Notes: generated by a model not told the origin, from the sequence alone. 64,000 nt of DNA from JAIPEI01 sp964443135 (GCA_964443135.1 CAYUBQ010000009.1:26008-90007); one strand, 5' to 3'. Positions 31,940-40,755 are shown, counted from the first letter of the stretch. Numbers and translations are program-made.

Positions 31940-34627
31940 TCACATCAGGGCATGAATGTTTTTCACGCGATTGGCCATCTCCGTCAGATCCGCGGAGAGG
32001 ACCTCCAGGAATGCGTCGCTGTCGGGCGTGCGGCCTTTCTGAAAGGTGATTGCGGCCCCGGCGAGCTTGACGTCCAGCGGGGCTCCCCCCAGCTCGAAGG
32101 ATTCGTTGTGGAGGAGCTTCATGGAGCGTCTCAGGGCGAGCTTGGCGTCCCCGAGAGGGGTCAGCGGGAGGAGGGCGATCATCTGGTTTCTCCGGACCGT
32201 GCCCACGAGATCCGTGTCCCGCACGATCCTGGCGAGCCGGTGGAGCACCTGGTCCAACAGGGCCCGGGCCGGGATCTTTTTCCCGGGACGCTTCTCCTTG
32301 AACTTGGCCCGCACCACGGTGAACGCCAGCGCGGAGAAGGGAAGCTCATAGCGGGCGGCCTTGCTGATCTCCTTCTCGATGAAGAGCTTCAGGTTGGCCT
32401 GGGTGAGCACGCCCGGAGGCATCTCCCTGTTCTCCTCCCGCTCGACGCGAATCTGTTTCTGCCGCTCGATCTCTGTGTAGATCTGGGCGAAATCGTCCTC
32501 GTCCAGGGCGCTGGTGTCCGCCCTCTGTCTCACGGCCTTCAGAAGCTCGCCGAGCTCGGCGCTCTCGCTCACGCTTCGCTCGATCGCCTGGAGCACGGTG
32601 AGCTCCTCGATCTCCTTGCCCCCGATGTCGAGGCCGGTGGATCGCATGTAGTCCAGCTTGATCTTGTCCACGATGGAGTCGAGCCGCTCGTTGAGCTTGC
32701 CCTCGATGCGGGACAGCACGTCCTCCTGGACGTCCATCTCGCGGAGCTGCCGGACCAGCTTCGACTCGACGCCCGTGATCACCTTCCTCAGGTGTCCGTC
32801 GTCGCCCTCACCCAAAGCCGCGTCCCTGCCCAGGTCGGTGCCCAGCTTCTCCACATAATCCACCAGGACGTCGGTGAGCGCCTGCTCGTCCCCCTGGCCC
32901 TTTCGAATCTCGGCGGCGATGGACATGAGCTCGGCGGCCTGCTTCGGGTCCTTCTTGATCTCCTCGATGAGGGCGTCGCCGTCCACGCCGACCTGCTCGC
33001 CCGCCTCCTGGAGCACCCTGGCGAGCCCTTCGTCCTGGAGCTCCCGGCCCAGGTCCTTGATCAGCTGGAGGTAGTCGGCCAGGGGCATCCCCGCCTCCAG
33101 AAGAGCGGTCTTGAACTTGGGGAGAAGCCGCTTGAGCTCGCCGGGTTCCGGGACGAGGCGACGGAGGATCTGGGCCATGCGTGCGGTGGTCACGTTGCCG
33201 GCCCGGTACTCGTCCCCCACGATCTGGAGCAGGACCCGGTCCGTGAGCTGGTCCGCCTTTTCCAGGATCGCAGCCTCGTTTTCATAGGCGATCCCCAGGG
33301 CCTTCTGAGACTCGATTCCCTGGATGAGCTCGGACTTCATCTGAAAGACGGCCATGGCCAGGTCCTGCAGGTCGACGTCGCTCTCCCCGCTGAGGCTCTT
33401 CTCGATCTCGCTGCTGATCAGGTCGAGCTGGTGCGCCAGCACGGTGCCCGGCTGAGCTGGGGGTCCGCCTTCCCCGGCTCCTTCTCCGCCGGTCGAAACG
33501 GGCCCGGCCGGTCCGGTCCCGTCGGCCGGCACGCCGGCAGGCCGTGCTCCGGGCGCTGAACCGCCTGCCCCCCCGGTCCCTGCCCCGGGGCCCTCGCCAA
33601 GACCGGAATCGGGTTTCTCGCGGAGACCTTCATCGGTTGCTGAGCCTGCTGTGCCTGCTCCGGGTCCGGGCCCTGCACCGGCAGCGGTTCCGGAGCCTGC
33701 GTCCGCACCTTCCCCGAGGCCTGCGCCGGGCCCCGCGCCGGGTCCTGCACCGGGACCTCCTCCGGGGCCTCCTCCGGGGCCTCCTTCGGCTCCTGCCCCG
33801 GGCCCTGCTTCCGGACCTGCTCCGAATCCTGCGCCGGGTTCCGCATCGGGGTCCATGGTCTGTCCGGGGACCGAATCCGCGGCAGGGGAGGCCCCCGAGC
33901 CGAGGCTCGGGCCTTGTCCCCCGCTTTCGCCCGGCGCCGTTTCTCCGGAGCCGTCTCCGGCTTCCCCCGCCGCCTTGACGGCGGCCAGGTCGTTGTCGAT
34001 CATGCTCCTGGAGACCTGCGAGGGGTTCGTCATGAGGTTCCGGACGGACAGGGTCTTCTCGAACTCCTCGGTGAGCACGTTTTCCAGGAGGGCGTCCAGA
34101 AACATCTTCTTGGACTTGCGTTCCGCTTCCGAGGACACCTCGGGGGTCATCTTCTTGAGGGCCTCCCGGGAGACCACCTCGTCGTCGCTCGTGACCTTCT
34201 GGTAGTAGACGTGATTGAGGCGAAGGTGCCGAATGCCCTTCTGCTCGATCGCCCGGATCATGGCCTCCGCATCGGGGTACTGCTGAATCGACGTGAACAC
34301 CTCCATGAACTGGCGGAGCTCGTTTTTCCGCAGCCCCTTGTAAAAGGAGACCGATCGAATCCCGGCCTTTTTGAAGTAGGTGACCAGGCGGTTCACGTTG
34401 ATGCGGGGGTCGAGGGGTTCCTCGTCGATGAAGAACCGCTCCTGGCTCAGAATGAAGACGAGCGGCGACATCTGGTTGATCAACTCCTCGGCCACGGTGA
34501 AGAAGGCCTCCAGTGCATCCCGGAAATAGGGATGATCCGGCTGGTACATGGTCGCGCGGTTCATGAGGAGGGACAAGGAGCGTCCGAACTGGGCCATCTG
34601 GAGCTTGAAGCGATTTGCGTCCTTCAC
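31940..34627 (-). CDS. Large coiled-coil protein with Gly/Pro/Ala tract and degenerate GGDEF-fold C-terminus
   Basis: An 895-residue cytoplasmic-looking protein. The N-terminal part (about 1-210) is helical and opens with RFKLQMAQFGRSLSLLMNRA. A low-complexity GAGP-type linker spans about 215-395. Long helical and acidic segments cover 400-740. The C-terminal 150 residues (LPFSALAFTVVRAKF, then LARIVRDTDLVGTVRRNQMIALLPLT) look like a diguanylate-cyclase fold that lacks GGDEF, so it is probably non-catalytic. The GTG start at 34627 has AGGAAGG upstream and overlaps the kinase stop (GTGA). I do not recognise a named family; the kinase coupling suggests it is a substrate or scaffold. Confidence 0.8.
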   Translation of the reverse strand: MKDANRFKLQMAQFGRSLSLLMNRATMYQPDHPYFRDALEAFFTVAEELINQMSPLVFILSQERFFIDEEPLDPRINVNRLVTYFKKAGIRSVSFYKGLRKNELRQFMEVFTSIQQYPDAEAMIRAIEQKGIRHLRLNHVYYQKVTSDDEVVSREALKKMTPEVSSEAERKSKKMFLDALLENVLTEEFEKTLSVRNLMTNPSQVSRSMIDNDLAAVKAAGEAGDGSGETAPGESGGQGPSLGSGASPAADSVPGQTMDPDAEPGAGFGAGPEAGPGAGAEGGPGGGPGGGPGAGPGAGPGAGLGEGADAGSGTAAGAGPGPGAGTAGSATDEGLREKPDSGLGEGPGAGTGGAGGSAPGARPAGVPADGTGPAGPVSTGGEGAGEGGPPAQPGTVLAHQLDLISSEIEKSLSGESDVDLQDLAMAVFQMKSELIQGIESQKALGIAYENEAAILEKADQLTDRVLLQIVGDEYRAGNVTTARMAQILRRLVPEPGELKRLLPKFKTALLEAGMPLADYLQLIKDLGRELQDEGLARVLQEAGEQVGVDGDALIEEIKKDPKQAAELMSIAAEIRKGQGDEQALTDVLVDYVEKLGTDLGRDAALGEGDDGHLRKVITGVESKLVRQLREMDVQEDVLSRIEGKLNERLDSIVDKIKLDYMRSTGLDIGGKEIEELTVLQAIERSVSESAELGELLKAVRQRADTSALDEDDFAQIYTEIERQKQIRVEREENREMPPGVLTQANLKLFIEKEISKAARYELPFSALAFTVVRAKFKEKRPGKKIPARALLDQVLHRLARIVRDTDLVGTVRRNQMIALLPLTPLGDAKLALRRSMKLLHNESFELGGAPLDVKLAGAAITFQKGRTPDSDAFLEVLSADLTEMANRVKNIHALM
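33640..33860 (-). repeat. Low-complexity GAGP-coding tract
   Basis: A run of near-repeats coding for Gly-Ala-Gly-Pro and Gly-Gly-Gly-Pro units inside the 895-residue protein gene. On the plus strand it reads as reiterated CCGGGCCCTGC and CCGGGTCCTGC-like units. It is likely length-variable by slippage and probably a flexible linker. Confidence 0.8.
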
Positions 34628-35550
34628 GGTGCCTTCCTGCGTGACGCTCGGGACACACGGCCCCGGTAGTCCTCGAGGTGGTCGATGAACTCCCGGCATC
34701 CGGAGAACCGGTCGTCCGGGCGAAACGCGACCGCTTTCATCACGATCGCATCAAGCCGCTCGTCCAGGGAGGGGTTGACCCGGGAGGGGCGGCCCTGAAA
34801 GTAGCCGTCTTTCATCTCCAGCTTCTTCTTCATCAGCTCCCTCTTGGATTCGTGGGGCGGAAGGGGGAGCCGGGACGCGAGCATCTCGAAGAGCAGAACC
34901 CCTGTGGCATAGACGTCGGCGCGTCCGTCCAGGTTGGTGGTCACGATCTGCTCCGGCGCCATGTAGATGGGGGTCCCTTGAATCGCACGGGAGGCCGAGG
35001 CCGGGTCCCGGGTGAGGTTGGCGATCCCGAAGTCCGTGATCAGGGGACGGCCCGATTCCTTTTCAATGAGGATGTTCGCGGGCTTGACGTCCCGATGAAC
35101 GATGTCCTGGCGGTGTGCATGGTCCAGGGCGTCCAGCACCTTGAGCACGATGTCCAGCGTCGTGTGGAGGGGGAGAAACCGTTTCGAGGGGACCACATGC
35201 CGCTGAACCCGTGCGATGTAGTAGGACAACGGACGACCCTGGATGAGCTGCATGGTGAAGAAGAGAAACTCGTCCGTTTCCCCCACCTCGTAAATGGGGA
35301 CGATGTTGGGATGGGACAGGATGGCGGAGGTTTCCGCCTCCTGCCGGAAGCTCGCGGCCGCCTCGGGTGTCATCTCCGATTTGGGAAGGATCTTGACCGC
35401 GATCTGCCGCTTCAGGGTCCGCTGGAAGGCCACGAACACCACGGCCATTCCGCCCCGGGCGAGTTCCCTGAGCAGGGTGGAGGTGCCCACCTCCAAACCG
35501 ACGAGGTGGTCGAAGTCGGCCTTCAGGATGGCTTTGCTTTTCTGGTTCAT
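34624..35550 (-). CDS. Soluble Hanks-type Ser/Thr protein kinase
   Basis: A 308-residue eukaryotic-like kinase consisting almost entirely of the catalytic domain. The Gly-rich loop (ELARGGMAVVF), the ATP lysine in IAVKILP near residue 50, the catalytic loop HRDVKPANI near 152, DFGIAN near 174 and APEQ with DVYATGVLLFEML are all present, so it should be active. There is no transmembrane or sensor domain. The ATG at 35550 has only a weak ribosome-binding stretch. It is co-transcribed with the downstream 895-residue protein (4-base overlap) and lies near a converging FHA gene, which suggests a phospho-signalling set. Confidence 0.93.
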   Translation of the reverse strand: MNQKSKAILKADFDHLVGLEVGTSTLLRELARGGMAVVFVAFQRTLKRQIAVKILPKSEMTPEAAASFRQEAETSAILSHPNIVPIYEVGETDEFLFFTMQLIQGRPLSYYIARVQRHVVPSKRFLPLHTTLDIVLKVLDALDHAHRQDIVHRDVKPANILIEKESGRPLITDFGIANLTRDPASASRAIQGTPIYMAPEQIVTTNLDGRADVYATGVLLFEMLASRLPLPPHESKRELMKKKLEMKDGYFQGRPSRVNPSLDERLDAIVMKAVAFRPDDRFSGCREFIDHLEDYRGRVSRASRRKAP

Positions 35551-35694
35551 GGTGTGGTGCCTTAACGGCTGATTTCAGGATAGAAAGCGGTTGAGCCCTT
35601 GTCAATCGGAAAACCCGGAGACGTTCCCTCCGAAAAGAGCCGTGCCCGGCTGCAGGACCCCCGTTCGGCCGCCCGTTCGGGCGTTTCGTGGGGA

Positions 35695-37053
35695 TCAGAC
35701 GGTCTTCAAGAGACGATTGTGAGGGGAGGCTTCCACGACCTCGTCGAAACCCCGGAGGCATTGGGACAGCCGCTCCAGCTCCTCGGATCGGACGATCGGA
35801 ATGGTTTCGTTTCCACGATGGTCGAGGGCATCCAGAACCGCCTTGATCGTCAAGGTGTCCGGATCGCGACCGGGCTGGTAACCGGCTTCCTGGTCCCTCT
35901 CCGTGTTGGCCTCCGACAGGATCCCTGCGTCCACGAGCTCGTACAGGAGCTGGTTGACCAGGCGAATGGGGATCTCCAGGTGGTGGGAGATCCGAAGGGC
36001 GGACCAGGGAGGGGGGCCCTGCGAGAAGTTGTGGACCAGCAGGTGAACGATTCTCAGGGAGATCAGGCGCTTGAAGGCGTGGCTCGCGGTGAGGCAGTCC
36101 TTCTCGAACTCGTAGGTGTCCACGTTCTGGTGGGCGAAGGAGATCTCGGCCCCGAGCAGCACGATGAGCCAGCTCACTTGGAGCCAGATGAAGAAGAGCG
36201 GCAGGGCGGCGAAGCTCCCGTAGATGGCGTTGTAGCGGGACACGTTCAACTGAAAGAGGATGTATGCCCACTGGAACAGGTGGTAGGCCGTGCCCGCGAT
36301 GATTCCCGCCAGGAGCGCCGAGGCGAAACGGACCCGGTTGTTGGGCATGAACATGTAGACGAAGGTGAACAGGACCCACAGCACGCAGTAGGGGAGGAAC
36401 TTCACCAGTAAGGTGATCAACGGCGCCAGAGGGCCGAGCAGGGAGATGCTCTCCACCACGAACCGGACGCCGCTCGCAATCACGACGGTGGCCGCACTCG
36501 ACATGAGGAAGAGCACGGGGCAGATGAGGATCATGGACAGGTAGTCCGTGATCTTCCTGCCCAGTCTCCGGGAGGTTGTGACGCCCCAGATGTCGTTGAA
36601 TGCGTTCTCGATGTGGGACAGGATCTTGATGATCGTGTAGAAGAGGATCACGACGCCGATGCCGGCGACCAGCCCGCCTTTCACGTTGTCCAGGAGCGCG
36701 TGGGAGAACTCGATGATGCGCAGAGCGACCGCCTCCTGCCCGGACAGGCGTTCGAGCAGGATCTCCCTGAGGTTCTTCTCGAACCCGAAGCCCTTGGCGA
36801 TGCCGAAGATCATGGCCAGAACGGGGACCACGGACAGGAGCGAGTAAAAGGTCAGGGAGGAGGCCCTCAGCTGGACGCGATCCTCGGCCAGGCCGCGGAA
36901 GGTGAGCAGGGCCACGCGCAGGGAGCGGATGAGAAAGGCCTTGAGGCGGGGCAGGTCTTTCCTGCGGATTCTCCAGACGTCCGTGGTCAGGAAACCGATG
37001 GTCCGGTCTGCGCGCCGGCGGAGGTCCTGGATGGTGGGACGCTTTTCTGGCAT
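35695..37053 (-). CDS. YihY-family inner-membrane protein with winged-helix C-terminus
   Basis: A 452-residue protein of the YihY family (formerly mis-called ribonuclease BN). Six hydrophobic helices lie between about residues 45 and 310, with family stretches RASSLTFYSLLSVVPVLAM, then NDIWGVT and YGSFAALPLFFIWLQ. A C-terminal soluble region (about 330-395: LLVHNFSQG, then ISHHLEIPIRLVNQLLYELV) looks like a winged helix and is present only in some members. Molecular function is unsettled. The ATG at 37053 is preferred over a longer frame. The 144-base gap to the kinase gene contains nothing I recognise. Confidence 0.87.
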   Translation of the reverse strand: MPEKRPTIQDLRRRADRTIGFLTTDVWRIRRKDLPRLKAFLIRSLRVALLTFRGLAEDRVQLRASSLTFYSLLSVVPVLAMIFGIAKGFGFEKNLREILLERLSGQEAVALRIIEFSHALLDNVKGGLVAGIGVVILFYTIIKILSHIENAFNDIWGVTTSRRLGRKITDYLSMILICPVLFLMSSAATVVIASGVRFVVESISLLGPLAPLITLLVKFLPYCVLWVLFTFVYMFMPNNRVRFASALLAGIIAGTAYHLFQWAYILFQLNVSRYNAIYGSFAALPLFFIWLQVSWLIVLLGAEISFAHQNVDTYEFEKDCLTASHAFKRLISLRIVHLLVHNFSQGPPPWSALRISHHLEIPIRLVNQLLYELVDAGILSEANTERDQEAGYQPGRDPDTLTIKAVLDALDHRGNETIPIVRSEELERLSQCLRGFDEVVEASPHNRLLKTV

Positions 37054-37266
37054 CACGATTCCCCATGGGGTGGGGCGGCAGCCGGCACGCCGGATTCCAG
37101 GATGGAGGTCATACACGTCTTATACTCCCCAGTGCACGATTCGGTCAAGTCAAACGGGGCCGGTCAAACGGGGCCGGCCTTCCGGTTGACAAGAGGCCGG
37201 GCTCGACCCTATGCTGATCCGGAAGTCGCAAAGCGGTCGAACGGAGACCCGGTCACAGGCGGAGCC

Positions 37267-37701
37267 ATGACGAACGAGGAGCACTTCGGAAAGCTGGAGA
37301 GGATGTACGTCGCGGCACCGTGCAACGCCTACTTCCGTCCCCGGATCCGGATCTCCGAGGGACGGGCCGAGCTGTTCCTGGCGGTGCGGCCGGATCTGTT
37401 TCACGCCGCCGGCGCCGTGCACGGTTCGGTCTACTTCAAGCTGATGGACGACGCCGCCTTCTTCGCCTGCAACTCCCTCCTCGAGGAGCGCCTGGTGCTG
37501 ACCGTCCAGTTCCAGGTCCACCTGCTTCGCCCCGTTTCCCGGGGCGAGATGCGGGCCGTGGGAACCGTTGCCCACCACTCGGCGACCCTCATGATCGGCG
37601 AGTCCCGGGTGCTCGACTTCAGGGGGCGTGAGGTGGGCCGCGGCAGCGGAACCTTCCGGAAGAGCCGGATCCCTCTCACCGCCGACATGGGCTACGCATG
37701 A
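37267..37701 (+). CDS. Hotdog-fold thioesterase, PaaI-like
   Basis: A 144-residue hotdog protein. AGAVHGSVYFKLMDDAAFFA near residues 47-66 is the hotdog helix with the HG-x(5)-MDxA pattern of PaaI/YdiI acyl-CoA thioesterases, and LTVQFQVHLLRPV follows as the second strand. It would hydrolyse an acyl-CoA; the substrate is unknown. The ATG at 37267 has GCGGAG just upstream. Its stop overlaps the ATG of the MoaD-like gene (ATGA), so both are translated from one message. Confidence 0.82.
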   Translation: MTNEEHFGKLERMYVAAPCNAYFRPRIRISEGRAELFLAVRPDLFHAAGAVHGSVYFKLMDDAAFFACNSLLEERLVLTVQFQVHLLRPVSRGEMRAVGTVAHHSATLMIGESRVLDFRGREVGRGSGTFRKSRIPLTADMGYA

Positions 37702-37937
37702 AGATCGACGTTCGGCTCTTTGCCTCTCTCGGACGGTACGCGCCTTCGGGAGACGGCACCGCGCCCCGGGAGGTGAGCCTGGAGGAGGGAGCCACGGTCG
37801 GATCCCTCCTGGATCGGCTCGGCATCCCGCCCGGGGTGGTCAAGCTCGTCTTCGTCAACGGGGTCCACGCGACCGGCCGGACGGCTCTCCACGACGGCGA
37901 CCGGGTGGGGGTCTTTCCGCCCGTGGCCGGCGGCTGA
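37698..37937 (+). CDS. MoaD/ThiS-like sulfur-carrier protein
   Basis: A 79-residue ubiquitin-fold protein ending in Gly-Gly, the C-terminus activated by adenylation in MoaD and ThiS. The sequence LVFVNGVHATG, then LHDGDRVGVFPPVAGG, is typical of the MoaD side. It would serve molybdopterin or tungstopterin synthesis, which fits the aldehyde:ferredoxin oxidoreductase gene nearby on the opposite strand. Its 3' 83 bases overlap the antisense 3' end of the unknown gene at 37855-38574. Whether it is the general MoaD or one dedicated to this enzyme cannot be told. Confidence 0.87.
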   Translation: MKIDVRLFASLGRYAPSGDGTAPREVSLEEGATVGSLLDRLGIPPGVVKLVFVNGVHATGRTALHDGDRVGVFPPVAGG

Positions 37938-38574
37938 GCTTCTCCGGTGGGGAAGCGGCGATTCGGGCCTCCGCGTGAAGGGAGAGGAGGACGGGTGTTT
38001 CCGGGCCCCAGGAGAGCCGGGGCAGGTCTTCGGGGGGGAGCGGCTTTCCGTCCAGGCGCGCTGTGTGGATCGCGTCGATCAGCCGGGGACCGCCGTGGCG
38101 AATGCGGGACTCCAGGCGCCCCCAGGAAACGACGACCCCCTTTCGAAACAGGGGTGCCGCCAGCTCGCCGAGAAGCATGTTGAACACCTTGACGGTCACG
38201 CGCCCGGGCCCCTCGTCACAGGCTGCTGTGGGCTCCGTGTGGGTGATGCCTCCACGGAGGGAGGCGTAGGGCCCGTCCTTTCGGAGGGTGGCGCCGAGCA
38301 GGCCCGGCAGGGCCGCTGAGAGGGCCAGGATCGAACCGTCCCGGACCGTGGCCCGGTCCATCCGGTCGACGGGCTTTCCGTCCAGGAATGCGGTCTGGAT
38401 GCGGTGGTTCACGTAATCCGGGTCCAGGCCGAGCTGATCGCTCAGGAGCGCGTGCACGGAGCAGCCCACGTCCGCCGCGAGCCCCACCCCGTCCTGGAGC
38501 AGGGGGATGAACGAGGAGAGGGCAGCCGGCTCCGCGTTCAGGCTCAGGCGGTGGTCTTCCGCCGGGAGGTCCAT
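37855..38574 (-). CDS. Uncharacterised protein linked to aldehyde:ferredoxin oxidoreductase
   Basis: A 239-residue protein that I do not recognise. It starts at 38574 (MDLPAEDHRLSLN) with GGAAAG about 6 bases upstream, 77 bases after the oxidoreductase stop and behind a perfect hairpin. The body (about 10-200) has the repeated pattern FLDGKPVDR and ARLDGKPLPPE, each after a RIQTAF/DAIHT stretch, so an internal duplication is possible. The last 28 residues, rich in Arg and Pro, are read from the antisense strand of the MoaD-like gene and look like a frame extension after loss of an older stop. Its place suggests an accessory role in the oxidoreductase system. Confidence 0.65.
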   Translation of the reverse strand: MDLPAEDHRLSLNAEPAALSSFIPLLQDGVGLAADVGCSVHALLSDQLGLDPDYVNHRIQTAFLDGKPVDRMDRATVRDGSILALSAALPGLLGATLRKDGPYASLRGGITHTEPTAACDEGPGRVTVKVFNMLLGELAAPLFRKGVVVSWGRLESRIRHGGPRLIDAIHTARLDGKPLPPEDLPRLSWGPETPVLLSLHAEARIAASPPEKLSRRPRAERPPPGRRRGEPSGRSRGPR

Positions 38575-38595
38575 GCGATCTTTCCGCCGGGGAAG

Positions 38596-38629
38596 CCCGC
38601 AGGGAGCCCCGGGCGGGGCTCCCTGCGGG
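38596..38629 (-). terminator. Perfect 15-bp hairpin between two genes of the oxidoreductase operon
   Basis: The arms CCCGCAGGGAGCCCC (38596-38610) and their exact complement (38615-38629) flank a 4-base loop. No T-run follows, so it is more likely an mRNA-stabilising, processing or attenuating hairpin than a full terminator. It would allow the oxidoreductase message to exceed that of the downstream gene. Confidence 0.65.
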
Positions 38630-38651
38630 CGGGGTCGGCCGGCTGCTCGAA

Positions 38652-40388
38652 TCAGAAGTCGAACACCTGGTCCAGCTCCTCGTCCGACACGCCGAAGGTG
38701 ACGTGGTGGGGCTCGAGGGGCTGCTTCATGAAAAAGGCGGGCAGCCGGTCCTGCTTTGCGCTGAACCCGGCACGCTCGTTGAAGTCCCGCTCGTTCCGGA
38801 GCACGGATTTTCCCAGCTCGCTCACGTCGTCCGCCGTGAGGCTCAGCCCGTAAAAGGCGTTGATCATGTCGAGCAGGGCCTGGAACGTCTCGGGTTGGTC
38901 CATGGCCGCGAAGGCGATGAAGAGGCACATGCCCGTGGAGTCGATGGCCGCCGTGGTGATCTGGAGGTCCCGGGACAGTGCGGCCTGGCCCTCGGGCTTG
39001 AGCGGATCCACGCTTCCTCCGACCCCCAGGATGTTGGTGGCCACGGCGTACCCGGCCGTGTGGTCGGCGCCCATGGTGCTGGTGGCGTAGGTCACGCCGA
39101 TCCCCTGAACGGCCCGGGGGTCGTAGGCCGGCATGGCCTGCCCCTTGACCACGGGGACCCTTTCCACGCCGAAGATGCGCCCGGTGACGGCGGCGCCGTT
39201 GCCCAGGATGCGCCCCAGGGGCGTTCCCTTGCCCACCTCCTTGACCAGGTCGATGGCCGCCTCCGCGTCGCCGAACTCCGCCAGCCCGGCGTCCATGGCC
39301 ACGCCGATGGTGGCCCCCATCTCGATGGTGTCCAGGCCGAAGTCGTCGTCCAGCTTGTCCATCATGGCGATGGCGTCCAGATCCTCGATCCCGCAGTTCC
39401 CGCCGTGCGCCCACACGGTCTCGTACTCGGGCTGCTTGGTCAGGTAGTGGCCGTCCTTGTCGTGATAGGTGCCCGAGCAGCGGATGACGCATCCGCGGTG
39501 GCAGCCGTGGGTGGCCTGCCCGCCCCGGCTGGTTTCGGTCTCCGCCTGGGTCTCCCCGCTGATGCTGCCCGCGCCCTTGAAGCGGCCGGTCTTGAAGTTG
39601 TAGGTGGGGTACCCGCCGGCCTCGTTGATCACGTTGGTGAGCACGTTCGTGCCGTAGGCGGGCAGGCCTTCACCGGTCACCGGGTGCTTTCTCAGGCCGT
39701 CCACGAACCGCTTGTTGGCGTCCTTGAAGGCCTCGGGATCCTTGGGGCTGCGCATCTTCCTGCCGGTGTCGTCCAGGACGATCGCCTTCACCCCCTTGCT
39801 GCCCATGACAGCGCCGACGCCGCCTCGGCCTGCGTGGCGCGTGGGGCGGACCTCCATGTCCGTGCACGCAACCGTGGCCGCGGACATCTTCATCTCTCCG
39901 GCCTGCCCGATGGAGACGCAGGTGATCTTGTCGCCGAACTCCCCCTTCATCCTGTCCACCAGGTCGTAGTTCCCCAAGCCCTCGAGGCTGTTGTCCGGCT
40001 CTATTTTCACGCCGTCCTTGTTGATGAAGACCTTGTAGAGGGTCTCGTCGGCGGGCCGGCCTTCGAGCACGATGGCGGCGTAGCCCAGCCGGGCGATGAC
40101 CTGGGCCGCCTGGCCCCCGGCGTTGGCCTCCTTGATCCCCCCGGTCAGGGGGCTCTTGCAGCCCACGGAGAGACGTCCGGACATGGCGCCCGTGGTGCCG
40201 CTCAGCATGCCCGGCGCAATGACCAGCTTGTTGTCCTCTCCCAGGGGATGGCAGAGGGGCGGCACCTCCTTGTTGACGAGGGCCGAGGTGAGGGCCCTTC
40301 CCCCCATGCCCGCATAGTCTCCCATCGGCCCCTCGGCGATCGAGGGACCGCCCGAAGCGCCCATGTTGATCCTGAGAATCTTGTCCAT
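38652..40388 (-). CDS. Aldehyde:ferredoxin oxidoreductase (tungsten/molybdenum AOR family)
   Basis: A 578-residue AOR-family enzyme that oxidises aldehydes (or reduces acids) with ferredoxin, using a bis-pterin W or Mo centre and a 4Fe-4S cluster. N-terminal RINMGASGGPSIAEG and the AGRGGVGAVMGSKG pterin-binding stretch near residue 190 are family hallmarks. The cluster cysteines appear as C-x3-C-x3-C (Cys296, Cys300, Cys304), unlike the textbook C-x2-C-x3-C of Pyrococcus AOR; a later Cys in DSTGMCLF is the likely fourth ligand. The ATG at 40388 has AAGGAGG upstream. A TTGACA promoter and a copy of the dispersed element precede it. Confidence 0.92.
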   Translation of the reverse strand: MDKILRINMGASGGPSIAEGPMGDYAGMGGRALTSALVNKEVPPLCHPLGEDNKLVIAPGMLSGTTGAMSGRLSVGCKSPLTGGIKEANAGGQAAQVIARLGYAAIVLEGRPADETLYKVFINKDGVKIEPDNSLEGLGNYDLVDRMKGEFGDKITCVSIGQAGEMKMSAATVACTDMEVRPTRHAGRGGVGAVMGSKGVKAIVLDDTGRKMRSPKDPEAFKDANKRFVDGLRKHPVTGEGLPAYGTNVLTNVINEAGGYPTYNFKTGRFKGAGSISGETQAETETSRGGQATHGCHRGCVIRCSGTYHDKDGHYLTKQPEYETVWAHGGNCGIEDLDAIAMMDKLDDDFGLDTIEMGATIGVAMDAGLAEFGDAEAAIDLVKEVGKGTPLGRILGNGAAVTGRIFGVERVPVVKGQAMPAYDPRAVQGIGVTYATSTMGADHTAGYAVATNILGVGGSVDPLKPEGQAALSRDLQITTAAIDSTGMCLFIAFAAMDQPETFQALLDMINAFYGLSLTADDVSELGKSVLRNERDFNERAGFSAKQDRLPAFFMKQPLEPHHVTFGVSDEELDQVFDF

Positions 40389-40478
40389 GCCGTCCTCCTT
40401 TTCGGGGGTGGTGCGCGCGTCTGTTCAGTGGAACCTCGTCCGGTTCTCGAGAAGGCCGGACGGGTGGTTTCCCGTTCC

Positions 40479-40579
40479 TGGCGGAGTCGCTGTCTGCCAC
40501 GAACCCTGGGATCCGCCAATGCGATGGGACGGATTCCGGGGTGTTCGGCAGCGGTGGAGCGGGTTTTGCGAGGCCGTCA
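40479..40579 (-). repeat. Dispersed 103-bp hairpin element, copy f
   Basis: On the minus strand it opens TGACGGCCTCGCAAAACCCG and closes AGCGACTCCGCCA. The interior is the most diverged of the full copies, but keeps CCGC and GGCGG inner arms and a GATCCCAGGG version of the CTCGAGG box. It lies 90 bases before the aldehyde oxidoreductase start, in the same orientation. Confidence 0.78.
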
Positions 40580-40591
40580 TTCCCACGAGGC

Positions 40592-40621
40592 AGGATATGC
40601 CGTGCACGGGGCGCTTGTCAA
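40592..40621 (-). promoter_or_regulatory. Candidate sigma-70 promoter for the aldehyde oxidoreductase gene
   Basis: Minus-strand TTGACA (40616-40621, perfect) and TATCCT (40592-40597) are 18 bases apart. The expected transcript start near 40585 is only a few bases before the left end of repeat copy f, so the element would form the 5' end of the message. Confidence 0.5.
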
Positions 40622-40755
40622 TAAAGAAGAGGAATATTCAGTAGTTGTGTCATGTTTGATATAAGAGCCCCGGATCTTGCTCTCGCCGCTCCCGTTCTGC
40701 TGGAGGACGAGGACCCGCTGGGGCGCGGTCGAGACCGTTTCGGCGTTCGAGGCTC

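Larger units (their letters stand above)
40389..40755. other. 367-base gap upstream of the oxidoreductase gene
   Basis: It holds repeat copy f and the promoter at 40592-40621. The part next to the lipoprotein stop (40680-40755) contains no gene or clear site that I can support. Confidence 0.6.
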
